DNA of 64,000 nt from Roseofilum halophilum BLCC-M91 (GTDB taxonomy: Bacteria; Cyanobacteriota; Cyanobacteriia; Cyanobacteriales; Desertifilaceae): positions 1 to 64,000 of the forward strand of contig NZ_JAQPOK010000084.1 of the NCBI RefSeq assembly GCF_030068445.1, in the 5' to 3' direction. The notes below the pieces were generated by a model. The model did not search any database, had not been told where the DNA came from, and saw only the letters and a list, made by a program, of their open reading frames with translations. The translations under genes were made by a program, and so were the position numbers. Positions 43,729 to 52,615 of this stretch are shown in pieces (the stretch's first letter is position 1; each line of letters begins with the position of its first letter).

Positions 43729-46722
43729 ATGGAACTCAATTATCAGGGACGCGGCTTAAACAAGTGGGGACAACGGTTCTTCCAATGGTTTAACCTTCGG
43801 CCAGACGAAAGTGAGCGCACAGTCTTAATGCTGGCGTTTTATACGGCAAGTTGTGTGGGACTCAGTTGGACAGAAGCGAGTACTGCTGACTTGTTCTTGC
43901 AGCGATTTGGCGCTGAATCCTTACCTTGGATTTATATTGCCAGTGCGATTATGGGGTCAGGATTAGGGTTTTTGTATGACTGGTTGCAAACCCTGATCCC
44001 TTTGCGTAAGGTGATTGTGCTGACGGCCATACTGATGGCCATTCCCTTATTTTTATTACGCTTAGGGTTGGATCTGATTGTAATCGCTCCAATCTTGATT
44101 TTTTTGCTGCGTCTGTGGTGTGAAGCCATCTTTATTCTCAATGAATTAAATACCAGTATTTGCGCCAACCAACTGTTTAATATTCGAGAAATCAAGCGTA
44201 CCTATCCGTTGATTTCCAGTGGAATTTTGATGGCGGATGTGGTCAGTGGCTTTTCCCTACCGGTGATCTTGACGTTCCTGCGAGTGGAAAATATCCTGGT
44301 TTGTGCCAGTGTGTTGATGTTTGTGGGGGGAGCGATCGCCTTTTACCTCACCCAAAATTATCAACAATTTTTCCCAGACACCACCAGCCGTGTCTCCCAA
44401 GAAGACTCTTCAGACTTTACCCAGCGCCGCTTGGGTCGCCCCGTATGGCGATATGTGATCCCCTTAATTCTGTTCTTTTTTGTGGCTCAAGGCTCTTTAC
44501 AGTTCGTTGAGTTTCAGTTTTTTGACCAACTGGAAAAAAATCTCAATTCAGGAGAAGTCGCCAGTTTCCTGGGATTTTTCAATGGTGTGTTGGGAGTCTT
44601 TGAGCTGATTCTACAATGGTTTTTCTCCTCTCGGATCATTGAGCGTTTAGGGGTGTTTGTGGCGGCTTCTCTGTTGCCGGGACTGATGGGAATTATCAGT
44701 TTGATTTCCTTGGGCCATGTGGCGGATTTGTTTTGGTGTTTGATTACGCTGAAGTTTTTTGATGATTTGTTGCGCTATACGGTGGTCTTAGGGTTGGGGC
44801 CGGCTCTGTTCCAACCGCTTCCAGAAAGTATCCGTAATGGAATCCAGGCCTGGCGGGCGATCGCCGAACCGATCTCAACTGGAGCAACGGGTTTGTTACT
44901 TTTGGGAACCATTTGGTTTTGCAGTCAAATTCTGCCCCAACTTCAATCCCGACAGTCGGATGTGTTCCTGTTCCAAACCATTCTCATTTCCCTGGGCTGG
45001 TTATTGGCGATTTTCTTCCTGCGTTCTGGCTATGTGCAACTGTTGGTATCGAGTGCCAAAAGCGGCCGCTTAGGGGTCTCGGATGTGGATTTGCGATCGC
45101 TACAACGAAATGTGGCCGACACCCTGAAACAACCAGGAGCAGAGGAAGATAAGCGCTCTTGTATCGAACTGCTCAACCGATTTGACCCCCAAAATATTAA
45201 CGAAGTCCTGGTTCCCCTCCTGCCTTCCCTGTCTCCTGCTCTACAACGGCAAAGCTTGGAGGTACTACTAGAACATCCTCAAGCTAAGGATGTGGAAGCC
45301 ATTCGCGCCCTCACTCAAACTTCCTTGCTCCCGGATGTGTTGGCCCTAGCTCTGCGCTACATTTGGCTCACGGAAGCTGAACCCGATATCCGTCAATTAC
45401 GCAGCTATCTTCAACCCTCTGTCGATCCGGTGGTGCGGTCAACGGCAGCAGCCTTAATGCTCAAGCGCGGCAATGCTAAAGCCAAAGCCGAAGCCACTAA
45501 TACCCTGCGACGGATGGTGACTAGCGAGCAGGAACGGGAGCGGGTGATGGGATGTCGCGCTTTGGGGGAAGCGGTGTATATGCAAGCCCTACGGCTCTAT
45601 GTGCCCAATTTACTTCAAGATGATTCCCTGCGGGTGCGCTGTGCCCTGCTAGAGGCGATCGCCGCCACCCGTTTAGAAGAATATTATCCTTCCCTACTGC
45701 GGGGGCTTTACTATCAATCGACCCGCGAAGCTTCTTGTCGGGCGCTGGTTCGCCTCGGCCATGAAGCGATACCTCTGCTCTTAGACTTGGCCCGCGATAT
45801 CTATAAACCGGATCTGGTACGGATGTATGCTTGGATGACGATCGGTGAGATTAAAACACCCGAAAGTCTGCATGTGCTAACCCAAAATCTGATGACTTCT
45901 TGGGGTAGCACCCGACGCAATATCCTGAAAATCTTGATTAAATTACCCGACGATCTGGGAATTGAAAAAGTACAGACAGTCATGGGGCGATCGGGAATTG
46001 AATTATTGATTGACCAGGAATTGATGTTTATGGGTCAGCTTTATGCCGGACGCTTAGATTTGGCTGAGGAGCGGGTTTCTGGTCGAGAAGCTCAATTGCT
46101 GTTGCGATCGCTGACCGATTTGGAAACCGATTCGATTGAGCGCTGTTTTCTGTTGATGAAGTTTTTGTATCCCATCCAGAGTGTACAAGCGGCTGCCTTT
46201 AACCTCCAGTCCAATTCCATGAGTTCTCAAGCTAGAGGCTTAGAAATTTTAGATAATATTGTGGATATTCCCCATAAGAAAGCCTTGTTAACGGTACTCG
46301 ATCAATATACCACTGCCGAAAAACTGACTTATCTGGAGGATTTGGTGGTGTATCAACCCCTAAATCCGAGCGATCGCCTGCGCCATCTTCTTGACTTACG
46401 CCATTTTCTCTCCGATTGGCCCTTAGCCTGCTGTTTCCATCTCGCTCAAGCCTTTCGCTGGAGTACCACCGCCGAACATATTCTCGCCGGACTTCGCCAT
46501 CCCAGGGGATTTGTACGGGAAGCCGTCTTGAATTATCTTAAAGTAGCAAGCCCTTCAACCTTGAGTCAATTGTTGCCTATGCTCAAAAACGATCCCGATC
46601 GCCTGGTGGCTGCCCAAGTTCAAGCCTTAATTGAAGAGTTTGGACTCTCCCATACGGAGGTCTCCTCATCCTCAATCTTAACTGAGGATTCCTCAGATTT
46701 CCCCATCCCCCCATTCCCCTAA
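43729..46722 (+). CDS. NTT (ADP/ATP translocase)-like transporter fused to HEAT repeats
   Basis: A 997-residue protein. Residues about 25-455 contain around 11-12 hydrophobic helices and resemble the nucleotide-transporter (NTT/Npt) branch of MFS-like carriers: RVLMLAFYTASCVGLSWTEA-type start, LNTSICANQLFNIREIKR and GPALFQPLPESIRNG. Residues about 475-985 are helical HEAT-type repeats (VRSTAAALMLKRG, VRCALLEAIAATRLEE, REAVLNYLKVASP). Known NTTs import ATP or NAD into intracellular parasites and plastids, but free-living bacteria carry NTT-HEAT fusions whose substrate is poorly defined. The ATG at 43729 is preferred over a TTG 27 nt upstream. The C-terminus DFPIPPFP derives from CCCATT repeats. 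A cNMP-binding protein follows after 18 nt. Confidence 0.82.
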   Translation: MELNYQGRGLNKWGQRFFQWFNLRPDESERTVLMLAFYTASCVGLSWTEASTADLFLQRFGAESLPWIYIASAIMGSGLGFLYDWLQTLIPLRKVIVLTAILMAIPLFLLRLGLDLIVIAPILIFLLRLWCEAIFILNELNTSICANQLFNIREIKRTYPLISSGILMADVVSGFSLPVILTFLRVENILVCASVLMFVGGAIAFYLTQNYQQFFPDTTSRVSQEDSSDFTQRRLGRPVWRYVIPLILFFFVAQGSLQFVEFQFFDQLEKNLNSGEVASFLGFFNGVLGVFELILQWFFSSRIIERLGVFVAASLLPGLMGIISLISLGHVADLFWCLITLKFFDDLLRYTVVLGLGPALFQPLPESIRNGIQAWRAIAEPISTGATGLLLLGTIWFCSQILPQLQSRQSDVFLFQTILISLGWLLAIFFLRSGYVQLLVSSAKSGRLGVSDVDLRSLQRNVADTLKQPGAEEDKRSCIELLNRFDPQNINEVLVPLLPSLSPALQRQSLEVLLEHPQAKDVEAIRALTQTSLLPDVLALALRYIWLTEAEPDIRQLRSYLQPSVDPVVRSTAAALMLKRGNAKAKAEATNTLRRMVTSEQERERVMGCRALGEAVYMQALRLYVPNLLQDDSLRVRCALLEAIAATRLEEYYPSLLRGLYYQSTREASCRALVRLGHEAIPLLLDLARDIYKPDLVRMYAWMTIGEIKTPESLHVLTQNLMTSWGSTRRNILKILIKLPDDLGIEKVQTVMGRSGIELLIDQELMFMGQLYAGRLDLAEERVSGREAQLLLRSLTDLETDSIERCFLLMKFLYPIQSVQAAAFNLQSNSMSSQARGLEILDNIVDIPHKKALLTVLDQYTTAEKLTYLEDLVVYQPLNPSDRLRHLLDLRHFLSDWPLACCFHLAQAFRWSTTAEHILAGLRHPRGFVREAVLNYLKVASPSTLSQLLPMLKNDPDRLVAAQVQALIEEFGLSHTEVSSSSILTEDSSDFPIPPFP

Positions 46723-46740
46723 CTCAGACCTGGAGAAGTT

Positions 46741-47208
46741 ATGTTAAGTAGCGTTGACCGCTTGCTATTTGTGCGAGGTGTTCCCATCTTTAAGGAGTTA
46801 CGGGATGATTTTTTGGTGCGCCTAGCCTCGATTATGGATGAGTTATCGTTTCCTGCTGGACAAACGATTTTTACCCAAGGACAAGAAGGACGCTCTCTGT
46901 ATATTGTGGTCTCTGGACGGGTACGGGTGCATATTGGCGATCGCGATTTGGCTTACTTAGATAAGGGCACGACGTTTGGGGAAATGTCCCTGTTTGATGC
47001 GGAACCGCGATCGGCTTCGGTAACGGCGATCGAAACCTGCGACTGTTTGGTTTTAACCCAGCAACAACTCTATGATGCCATTGATGAAACTCCAGGCATT
47101 GCGGTCAATATTATTCGTTTGCTCTCCCGACGCATTCGCGAGTTAAACCAAAAAATCAACGCCCAAGAAAGTAAAATTCAAGAATTACAACTATCCAGCA
47201 AACATTAA
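46741..47208 (+). CDS. Cyclic-nucleotide-binding (CRP-like sensor) protein without HTH
   Basis: A 155-residue single cyclic-nucleotide-binding domain. The beta-roll is seen in GQTIFTQGQEGRSLYIVVSGRVRV (first part) and the phosphate-binding cassette in FGEMSLFDAEPRSASV, with Glu, Arg and Ser ligands for cAMP or cGMP. There is no DNA-binding domain; the C-terminal helix (LSRRIRELNQKINAQESKIQELQ) is a short coiled coil for dimerisation or partner binding. It begins 18 nt after the NTT-HEAT gene, so the two are probably one operon and the protein may gate or sense for the transporter (inference). Confidence 0.88.
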   Translation: MLSSVDRLLFVRGVPIFKELRDDFLVRLASIMDELSFPAGQTIFTQGQEGRSLYIVVSGRVRVHIGDRDLAYLDKGTTFGEMSLFDAEPRSASVTAIETCDCLVLTQQQLYDAIDETPGIAVNIIRLLSRRIRELNQKINAQESKIQELQLSSKH

Positions 47209-47331
47209 AAGTTGATTGATTTTGAAGTCACTGTACGACATAGAAAGAAGCCCTAGAGGATAAACCAAACCCGCCTCTATGCCCTTGAAAAGAACCATGA
47301 TGGCGGGTTGAAAGATCGCGCAGGGAACAAC

Positions 47332-47472
47332 TTAGCCCAAGGCGTAGGCTGATTGTAGACCCCACCAAATTAAAACGGCAATACCACCTAAAACGACAAT
47401 AGACGAGATGGCGATCGCCGCCGCGCTATCTGCGCCTTTGAATTTCATGATGCCGCGATTTAAGTCAGACAT
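47332..47472 (-). CDS. 46-residue single-span membrane protein
   Basis: A small ORF on the minus strand beginning ATG at 47472 (MSDLNRGIMKFKGADSAAAI) and ending TAA at 47332. Residues 18-40 form one hydrophobic helix (AIAISSIVVLGGIAVLIWWG), flanked by a short charged N-terminus and an exposed tail LQSAYALG. GGAGGC lies 9-14 nt upstream on its strand, a good ribosome-binding site. The size and layout resemble small photosystem-associated or respiratory subunits, but I cannot assign it. It sits between convergent/divergent neighbours with its own promoter space. Confidence 0.6.
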   Translation of the reverse strand: MSDLNRGIMKFKGADSAAAIAISSIVVLGGIAVLIWWGLQSAYALG

Positions 47473-47619
47473 GGCGATTAGCCTCCATCAGAACAAGGGT
47501 CAAAGGTTATAACAAACTGACTCAGACATAGGGTAACGGTTCCTGGCTTGAGTGTCCACGATCCAATTGGGCGATCGAGTAGGATAGGAAAGGTCAAATC
47601 AGGCAGATACTCCGAATTC

Positions 47620-48570
47620 ATGGGCCAGATTAAAATTCTATTACTGATTGGGGCGATCGCCCTAAGTCTTTTTACTTTCTTTGAACTTGCTCTGCGTTGG
47701 TTCTTCGGGTTTGGCAAACCCTTGATCTATCAAGCCGATCCAGAAATTGGTTATTTACTCGCTCCCTCCCAAACCACGCGCCGGTTTGGAAATCGGATTA
47801 CCATTAATCGATATTCCATGCGGAGTGCTGAGATTAGGGACGAACCAGAACCCGGCATAAAACGGATCTTACTGCTCGGAGATTCCATCGCCAATGGGGG
47901 ATGGTGGACGGATCAGGAGCAGATTCTTTCGACTCTGATCGGCAACAAACTTAAGGAAGAGAGGGGCAAACCCGTGGAAGTGCTGAATATTTCCGCCAAT
48001 TCCTGGTGTCCGCGCAACGAAATCGCCTATGTACGCAAATATGGCACATTTGGATCGCAATGGATTATCCTGTTGATCAATACCGACGATCTGTTCGGCA
48101 CTGCACCCACCTCCATTCCCGTAGGGCGCGATCGCTTTTATCCCAATCAATATCCCCCCCTCGGTATCGTCGAAGCCTTTACCCGCTTCGTTTTGCCCTA
48201 TGAGTCTCCCCCAGAAATGGCAGAAGTTCGAGCCGAAAAAGGCGATCGGGTGGGCTTTAATTTACAAGCCATTCAGGACATCCACACCTACGCTCAAGAA
48301 CACCAAGCCCAAGTCCTCCTAGCCATGACTCCCCTCAAGCGCGAACTCGGAGAACCCGGCCCCAGAGACTACGAATGGAAAGCCAGAAAGCGCCTCCTAG
48401 CCCTCACAGAAGCAGCTCAAATGCCCTATATCGACTTTTTACCCATTTTTAACGCCCAAGACACCCCAGAAACCCTCTACCGCGACCACATCCACCTCAG
48501 TCCCCTTGGTTACCAACTCGTCACCGAAACCCTATGCAGCCAGAACGAAACCAGAAAGTCTTCGGCTTAA
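47620..48570 (+). CDS. SGNH/GDSL-like hydrolase, membrane-anchored
   Basis: A 316-residue protein. The N-terminal helix (KILLLIGAIALSLFTFFELAL) is an uncleaved signal anchor. The SGNH fold follows: the block I serine is in ILLLGDSIANGGWW near residue 86. The conserved Asn is in ISANSW. The catalytic DxxH-like block is RDHIHLSPLGYQLV near the C-terminus. Such periplasmic hydrolases remove acetyl or other ester groups from polysaccharides or peptidoglycan; the substrate is unknown. The start is placed at ATG 47620. It is transcribed away from the 46-residue gene and convergent with hflX. Confidence 0.83.
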   Translation: MGQIKILLLIGAIALSLFTFFELALRWFFGFGKPLIYQADPEIGYLLAPSQTTRRFGNRITINRYSMRSAEIRDEPEPGIKRILLLGDSIANGGWWTDQEQILSTLIGNKLKEERGKPVEVLNISANSWCPRNEIAYVRKYGTFGSQWIILLINTDDLFGTAPTSIPVGRDRFYPNQYPPLGIVEAFTRFVLPYESPPEMAEVRAEKGDRVGFNLQAIQDIHTYAQEHQAQVLLAMTPLKRELGEPGPRDYEWKARKRLLALTEAAQMPYIDFLPIFNAQDTPETLYRDHIHLSPLGYQLVTETLCSQNETRKSSA

Positions 48571-48623
48571 AAAGCAGGCGATCGCAGCACTACGACCATT
48601 CCCCCATTACTTCAACCCCCTGC

Positions 48624-50312
48624 CTAACTCTGATGGGCCGCATAATGCACCAGTTGACCGAGCTTGTGACGTAGGGTTTCTAAACCGAGACGCTCACTAG
48701 CGGAGATAAACAGAGCTTGGGGATAATACTCTTGAGCTAGAGCCAGGGTATCGCCATCGACTTGATCGATTTTGTTAAACACCATCAAACTGGGACAAGG
48801 CTCGATCGCCAGATCCGATAAAACCATCGTCACCGACTCCACTTGTTGCTCCCAAGCTCGATGGGACAGATCCACTAAATGTAACAGGGCATCGGCTTCG
48901 GTAACTTCCTCTAAAGTTGCCCGGAATGCATCCACCAGGGGCGGGGGCAACTCATGGATAAATCCTACCGTATCCGTCATCAGAATAGTTGTTGGCTCTC
49001 CGGTCACGGCCTGGGGAACCCCTAACCGACGGGTGGTGGCATCCAGGGTAGCAAATAATTGATCGGCGGTATAAACTTCTGCATTGGTTAGGCGATTAAG
49101 TAAAGTGGATTTACCAGCATTAGTATAGCCAACAATGGCGATCGCCGGAATTTCCCGATGTTGCCGTTGATGACGCAACCGGCCCCGATGGGCTTGCAGT
49201 TGGTTCACCTCCCGTTGCAACCGAGATAAGCGCCGGGAAATCACCCGTCGCTCGGTCTCTAACTTCGTTTCCCCTGGGCCTCTGGTTCCAATACCACCCC
49301 CCAACCGGGACATCATTTGACCGCGCCCGGTCAACCGAGGCAACATATACTCCAGTTGGGCCAACTCCACCTGAAGTTTCCCGGCGCGGGACTGGGCCCG
49401 TTGGGCAAAAATATCTAAAATCAGCTCAGTGCGATCTAAAACCCGAATCCCGATTTGGGTTTCCAAATTTCGCACCTGAGCCGGGGATAAATCTCGGTCA
49501 AACACCACCAAGGTTGCGCCTAGGGTTTGGGCCGTTAAAGCAATTTCCGAGACCTTCCCCTTACCGACAACCGTTTGCGGATGGGGCTGCGATCGCTTCT
49601 GCTGCATCGTTTCCAAAACTATACCGCCAGCCGTTTCCACCAACCGGGCTAATTCTTGCAACCCTTCTGAAAACCGTTCCGGAGTCACTCGATCCACCTG
49701 CAAGCCTACCAATAATACCCGGTCTTGCTCGGAATCCACATCTTGGGCAACCGCTTCTTTGCGAAATTCATTTTCCAGCTCTTCCACCAAGTCCAGAAAA
49801 TCAGAATCGGTCAATTGCTCTAAACTCACGGGAGGAGAAAGAATCCAATTCAGTTGGGGATCGGCGATTAAATGGGCCAGATAGGCCGATTTCACATAAC
49901 CCGTCGCTCCTTTACCACTGCGATAGGAACCCCCACCACTAAGGGTTAACACTGCTAGAGCATCTAAGCGTTGCAAAGCCATAGCGGTGAGAGATGATTT
50001 ATTCGGAGGACTCTGTTTCAGTTGGGTGGCAATACAGCGAATACCACTGAGTCGCTCCATGCCATATCGGGGCAGTTCCAGGGGGGGGATCTGGGTTTGG
50101 TGGGGACTGCCAACTCCCACACGGATGACTTGCCCGCGACGGTTAATGTAGCTACAGACGGGTTGATTAATGTCTGAGCTAATGGCGGCAACGCGCTGGG
50201 CAAATTCGGACGTGGTTAGGCGATCGCCCGGTAGCCGTTGATGATACAGCCGTTGCAGTTGTTTCAGTTGACTCGGCTTCAATCCTTGAATGTTGCCGTA
50301 GATAGTATCGAT
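48624..50312 (-). CDS. hflX: GTPase HflX
   Basis: A ribosome-associated GTPase that rescues or splits stalled ribosomes. The G-domain has P-loop IVGYTNAGKSTLLNRL, switch region TTRRL, G3 DTVGFIHELP and NKID (G4). The N-terminal HflX domain (GIVLETMQQKRSQPHPQTVVGKGKV in part) and the SRLGGGIGTRGPGETKLE linker are intact. The N-terminal extension (about 560 residues in total) is usual in cyanobacteria. The start is placed at ATC 50312: it aligns IDTIYGNIQGLKPSQ with the METIYGN-type N-terminus of relatives and is preceded by AGGGAGAGAG. The alternative TTG at 50282 has no such support. Confidence 0.93.
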   Translation of the reverse strand: MDTIYGNIQGLKPSQLKQLQRLYHQRLPGDRLTTSEFAQRVAAISSDINQPVCSYINRRGQVIRVGVGSPHQTQIPPLELPRYGMERLSGIRCIATQLKQSPPNKSSLTAMALQRLDALAVLTLSGGGSYRSGKGATGYVKSAYLAHLIADPQLNWILSPPVSLEQLTDSDFLDLVEELENEFRKEAVAQDVDSEQDRVLLVGLQVDRVTPERFSEGLQELARLVETAGGIVLETMQQKRSQPHPQTVVGKGKVSEIALTAQTLGATLVVFDRDLSPAQVRNLETQIGIRVLDRTELILDIFAQRAQSRAGKLQVELAQLEYMLPRLTGRGQMMSRLGGGIGTRGPGETKLETERRVISRRLSRLQREVNQLQAHRGRLRHQRQHREIPAIAIVGYTNAGKSTLLNRLTNAEVYTADQLFATLDATTRRLGVPQAVTGEPTTILMTDTVGFIHELPPPLVDAFRATLEEVTEADALLHLVDLSHRAWEQQVESVTMVLSDLAIEPCPSLMVFNKIDQVDGDTLALAQEYYPQALFISASERLGLETLRHKLGQLVHYAAHQS

Positions 50313-50510
50313 AGGCTCTCTCTCCCTGATTTGTTGGATAAGATTACATGGATTTTACCCTAAATACCCAATAGGTATAACACGATTGTAGTATGCCGAT
50401 TCTATGGGGTTGTTTTTAGCGATAAATCTTAACCGAAATTTGTAGCAGAAGACGACTCCGACTTGTTGCCGTGGGGGATAATGCGACCCATCACTGCGCG
50501 ATCGCCAAAA

Positions 50511-51278
50511 CTAACTGAGAGTATCTGGATCGATACCCAATTGCGCCAGACGCTCTCGTAACTGTTCAATGGTCTGCTCTTTCTCTGCAAGCCTTGCTTC
50601 AGCGCTCTCTGCTCGCTCCTGTTGGCGATCGGTTTCCTGACGCTGGCGTTCCGTTTCCTGGCGTTGGCGATCGCGCTCTTGTACGACATCCTCATAAGTC
50701 CCGAACGCTTCCCCAGTCGGCGCGAACACCTGCAACTCTGGCGATCGGGTACTAAAACTCACTCCCAATAAAGGACTTCTCCAACCCTCCATTTGAGGAA
50801 TTTCCGTTAATCTCCCTCCACGTCTCAACCATCCTTTTAGTTGATTCTGTTTCGGATTGTAGACATAATATTCTTCCACGCCATAATGGTCGTAGAACTC
50901 AAACTTATCGTTCATCTCTCCTGTGGTATTGCTCGGCGACATAATTTCCATCGCCACTTGAGGCACAATATTTCCTTCTTCCCATTGTTTATAAGAACCT
51001 CTATCTTTTTTCTCCACTCCCAAAACTACCATCACATCTGGCGCTTGGCAGAAGGCTAAATTTTCTTCAACTCCCGTTAACGTTCCCGCTTTTCTGGGAT
51101 ACCACAACAAATCCCCAGCCACAAACACATTTTGTCGCTCTTGAAACAGAACTGACAATCCTCCGACAATCGTTGTCATTAAACGAAATTGAACTGTATT
51201 ATCTGCCATCGGCTTGCCATCACTGTCTGGGTAGAGTCGAGCATCAATTTGCGCTTGAGAAAGCAATTCTTGTACCAT
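50511..51278 (-). CDS. Uma2-family (DUF820) restriction-endonuclease-like protein
   Basis: A 255-residue protein. The N-terminal PD-(D/E)xK-like Uma2 domain is at residues about 1-175, with DLLWYPRK, PDVMVVLGVEKKDRGSYKQW and EIMSPSNTTGEMNDKFEFY. The likely active-site Asp, Glu and Lys are in the last two. The C-terminal 55 residues form a Glu/Gln/Arg coiled coil (QETERQRQETDRQQERAE), common in cyanobacterial members. The family is very numerous in cyanobacteria and its function is unresolved. It is downstream of hflX's leader on the same strand. Confidence 0.9.
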   Translation of the reverse strand: MVQELLSQAQIDARLYPDSDGKPMADNTVQFRLMTTIVGGLSVLFQERQNVFVAGDLLWYPRKAGTLTGVEENLAFCQAPDVMVVLGVEKKDRGSYKQWEEGNIVPQVAMEIMSPSNTTGEMNDKFEFYDHYGVEEYYVYNPKQNQLKGWLRRGGRLTEIPQMEGWRSPLLGVSFSTRSPELQVFAPTGEAFGTYEDVVQERDRQRQETERQRQETDRQQERAESAEARLAEKEQTIEQLRERLAQLGIDPDTLS

Positions 51279-51394
51279 CGTTTTCTACCTGAATACCGAT
51301 CGGGTTTGCACTCCTGTTTTGAAGATATCATAGTTCTAGATTTGATATGAGAGACTAAAAGCGAGCAAGATGCTCGCACTCCCCATCTCCCCAT

Positions 51395-52498
51395 CTATAA
51401 ACGAATTTCAATCACCTGTCCCGGCTGAACAATGGGGGACGTGAGGCGATCGGATTGGCCTTGAATAGGGAAAGTGCCTTCAGATCCGAGAACCAGGGCT
51501 GTGGCTTGAAAGCGACTCTGTTGACCTTGGGTTTCAAATTGCCCTATCACCCGCGTTCCTACTGGGATCAGTAAACGCCCCTGCCGATCGCGAAGGGCTT
51601 CATCCACAATTAACACTTCTTGCAGGGGAATACCGGCATTGAGAACCAGGCTCTCCTGTCCGGGATAGCGCAATGTTAACCGGGTTCCGCGAGGCAAGAT
51701 GGAGCCAGAGGTCTGGGCGATTCTGACCCCGGAATTTGACGAGGGCAAATCTTGTCCAAACTCGATTACGGGAATCACCGTAGAGCCGATGGGGGGGACA
51801 TCTGAGGCAGTAGTAAGGGGCTGAGGGTGCGATCGCCGTCTCATGCCCACTAAATCCGGTGTGGTTTCTACGGAGGCCGGTTGGGTCACCAAGGAAGCGG
51901 CTGATGCTCCGGGGGTGGGTTCTTCTGTCTGAGCGGCTGGCGGTTGGGAACGGGGAAACAGGGGAGGAACGGACACCAGGGGCTGATTGGCTGGGGCTTC
52001 AAACCTCCCTGGCGGCAGATTCAGGGCTGATGTTGAGCGATCTTCAGCAATCAACGGACGGATTGCGATTTTATACAGTCCTGCCGATGTGGGAGAGGAT
52101 GCGATCGCCACCGATTCTGGGGCTAACTTCACCCCAGGAGAAAGGTATAAAATTAAATTGGTTTGATTGGAATTTGAACGCTCTAAGGAAATTTGCTGAA
52201 CCGCTCCAGAGTAACTATTTTTTTCCGTTGGTACTTGAATTTCCGTATTCGGTAATTCTATAATCAGTCTGAGGGGATTCTCGACAACGAAGTACCGAGG
52301 GGCAATCTCTCCTTCAAGGGTTAACTCTAATTCGGTTTTTAGGGGGTCATATTGCCATTGTCTGAGTTCCCCAGCGAGGGAGGGACAAGGGAAGAACCAT
52401 AAGGCGATCGCTCCTAGCACACCTAACCCATTCACAGCCATGCCGATTTTAGATACCCATGCCTCTATTCTAAATTCTTTGATTGGTCTGTAATTCAT
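51395..52498 (-). CDS. AMIN-domain exported protein with TrbI/VirB10-like C-terminus
   Basis: A 367-residue exported protein. The signal segment is at residues about 12-32 (ending PCPSLAGEL). The AMIN domain is residues about 35-140 (DPLKTELELTLEGEIAPRYF, then LRLIIELPNT), a peptidoglycan or septum-binding beta fold. A Pro/Ser-rich linker follows. The C-terminal 100 residues (ILPRGTRLTLRYPG, LLIPVGTRVIGQFETQGQQS) resemble the beta-barrel part of TrbI/VirB10-like envelope proteins. It probably spans or decorates the periplasm. The ATG at 52498 is preferred over an upstream MIFFLERCD start. Upstream, divergent, is the histidine kinase. Confidence 0.78.
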   Translation of the reverse strand: MNYRPIKEFRIEAWVSKIGMAVNGLGVLGAIALWFFPCPSLAGELRQWQYDPLKTELELTLEGEIAPRYFVVENPLRLIIELPNTEIQVPTEKNSYSGAVQQISLERSNSNQTNLILYLSPGVKLAPESVAIASSPTSAGLYKIAIRPLIAEDRSTSALNLPPGRFEAPANQPLVSVPPLFPRSQPPAAQTEEPTPGASAASLVTQPASVETTPDLVGMRRRSHPQPLTTASDVPPIGSTVIPVIEFGQDLPSSNSGVRIAQTSGSILPRGTRLTLRYPGQESLVLNAGIPLQEVLIVDEALRDRQGRLLIPVGTRVIGQFETQGQQSRFQATALVLGSEGTFPIQGQSDRLTSPIVQPGQVIEIRL

Positions 52499-52615
52499 AT
52501 CACACCTTTCCAGAAAAAAAATCACAAGTTGACAAGGGTATTATCACATCAAGATTTCATGAATTCTTAGATACTAATAGATAGACATGCGTAATCCTAG
52601 GGGGGAAACGATGCT

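Noticed and set aside
43932-44195. Several ORFs of 60-90 codons antisense to the NTT-HEAT gene
   Set aside because: No motifs, and all lie inside a clearly coding 3-kb gene.
50429-50695. 88-codon basic ORF on the minus strand overlapping the Uma2 gene end
   Set aside because: It is a frame shadow of the coiled-coil-coding end of the Uma2 gene.
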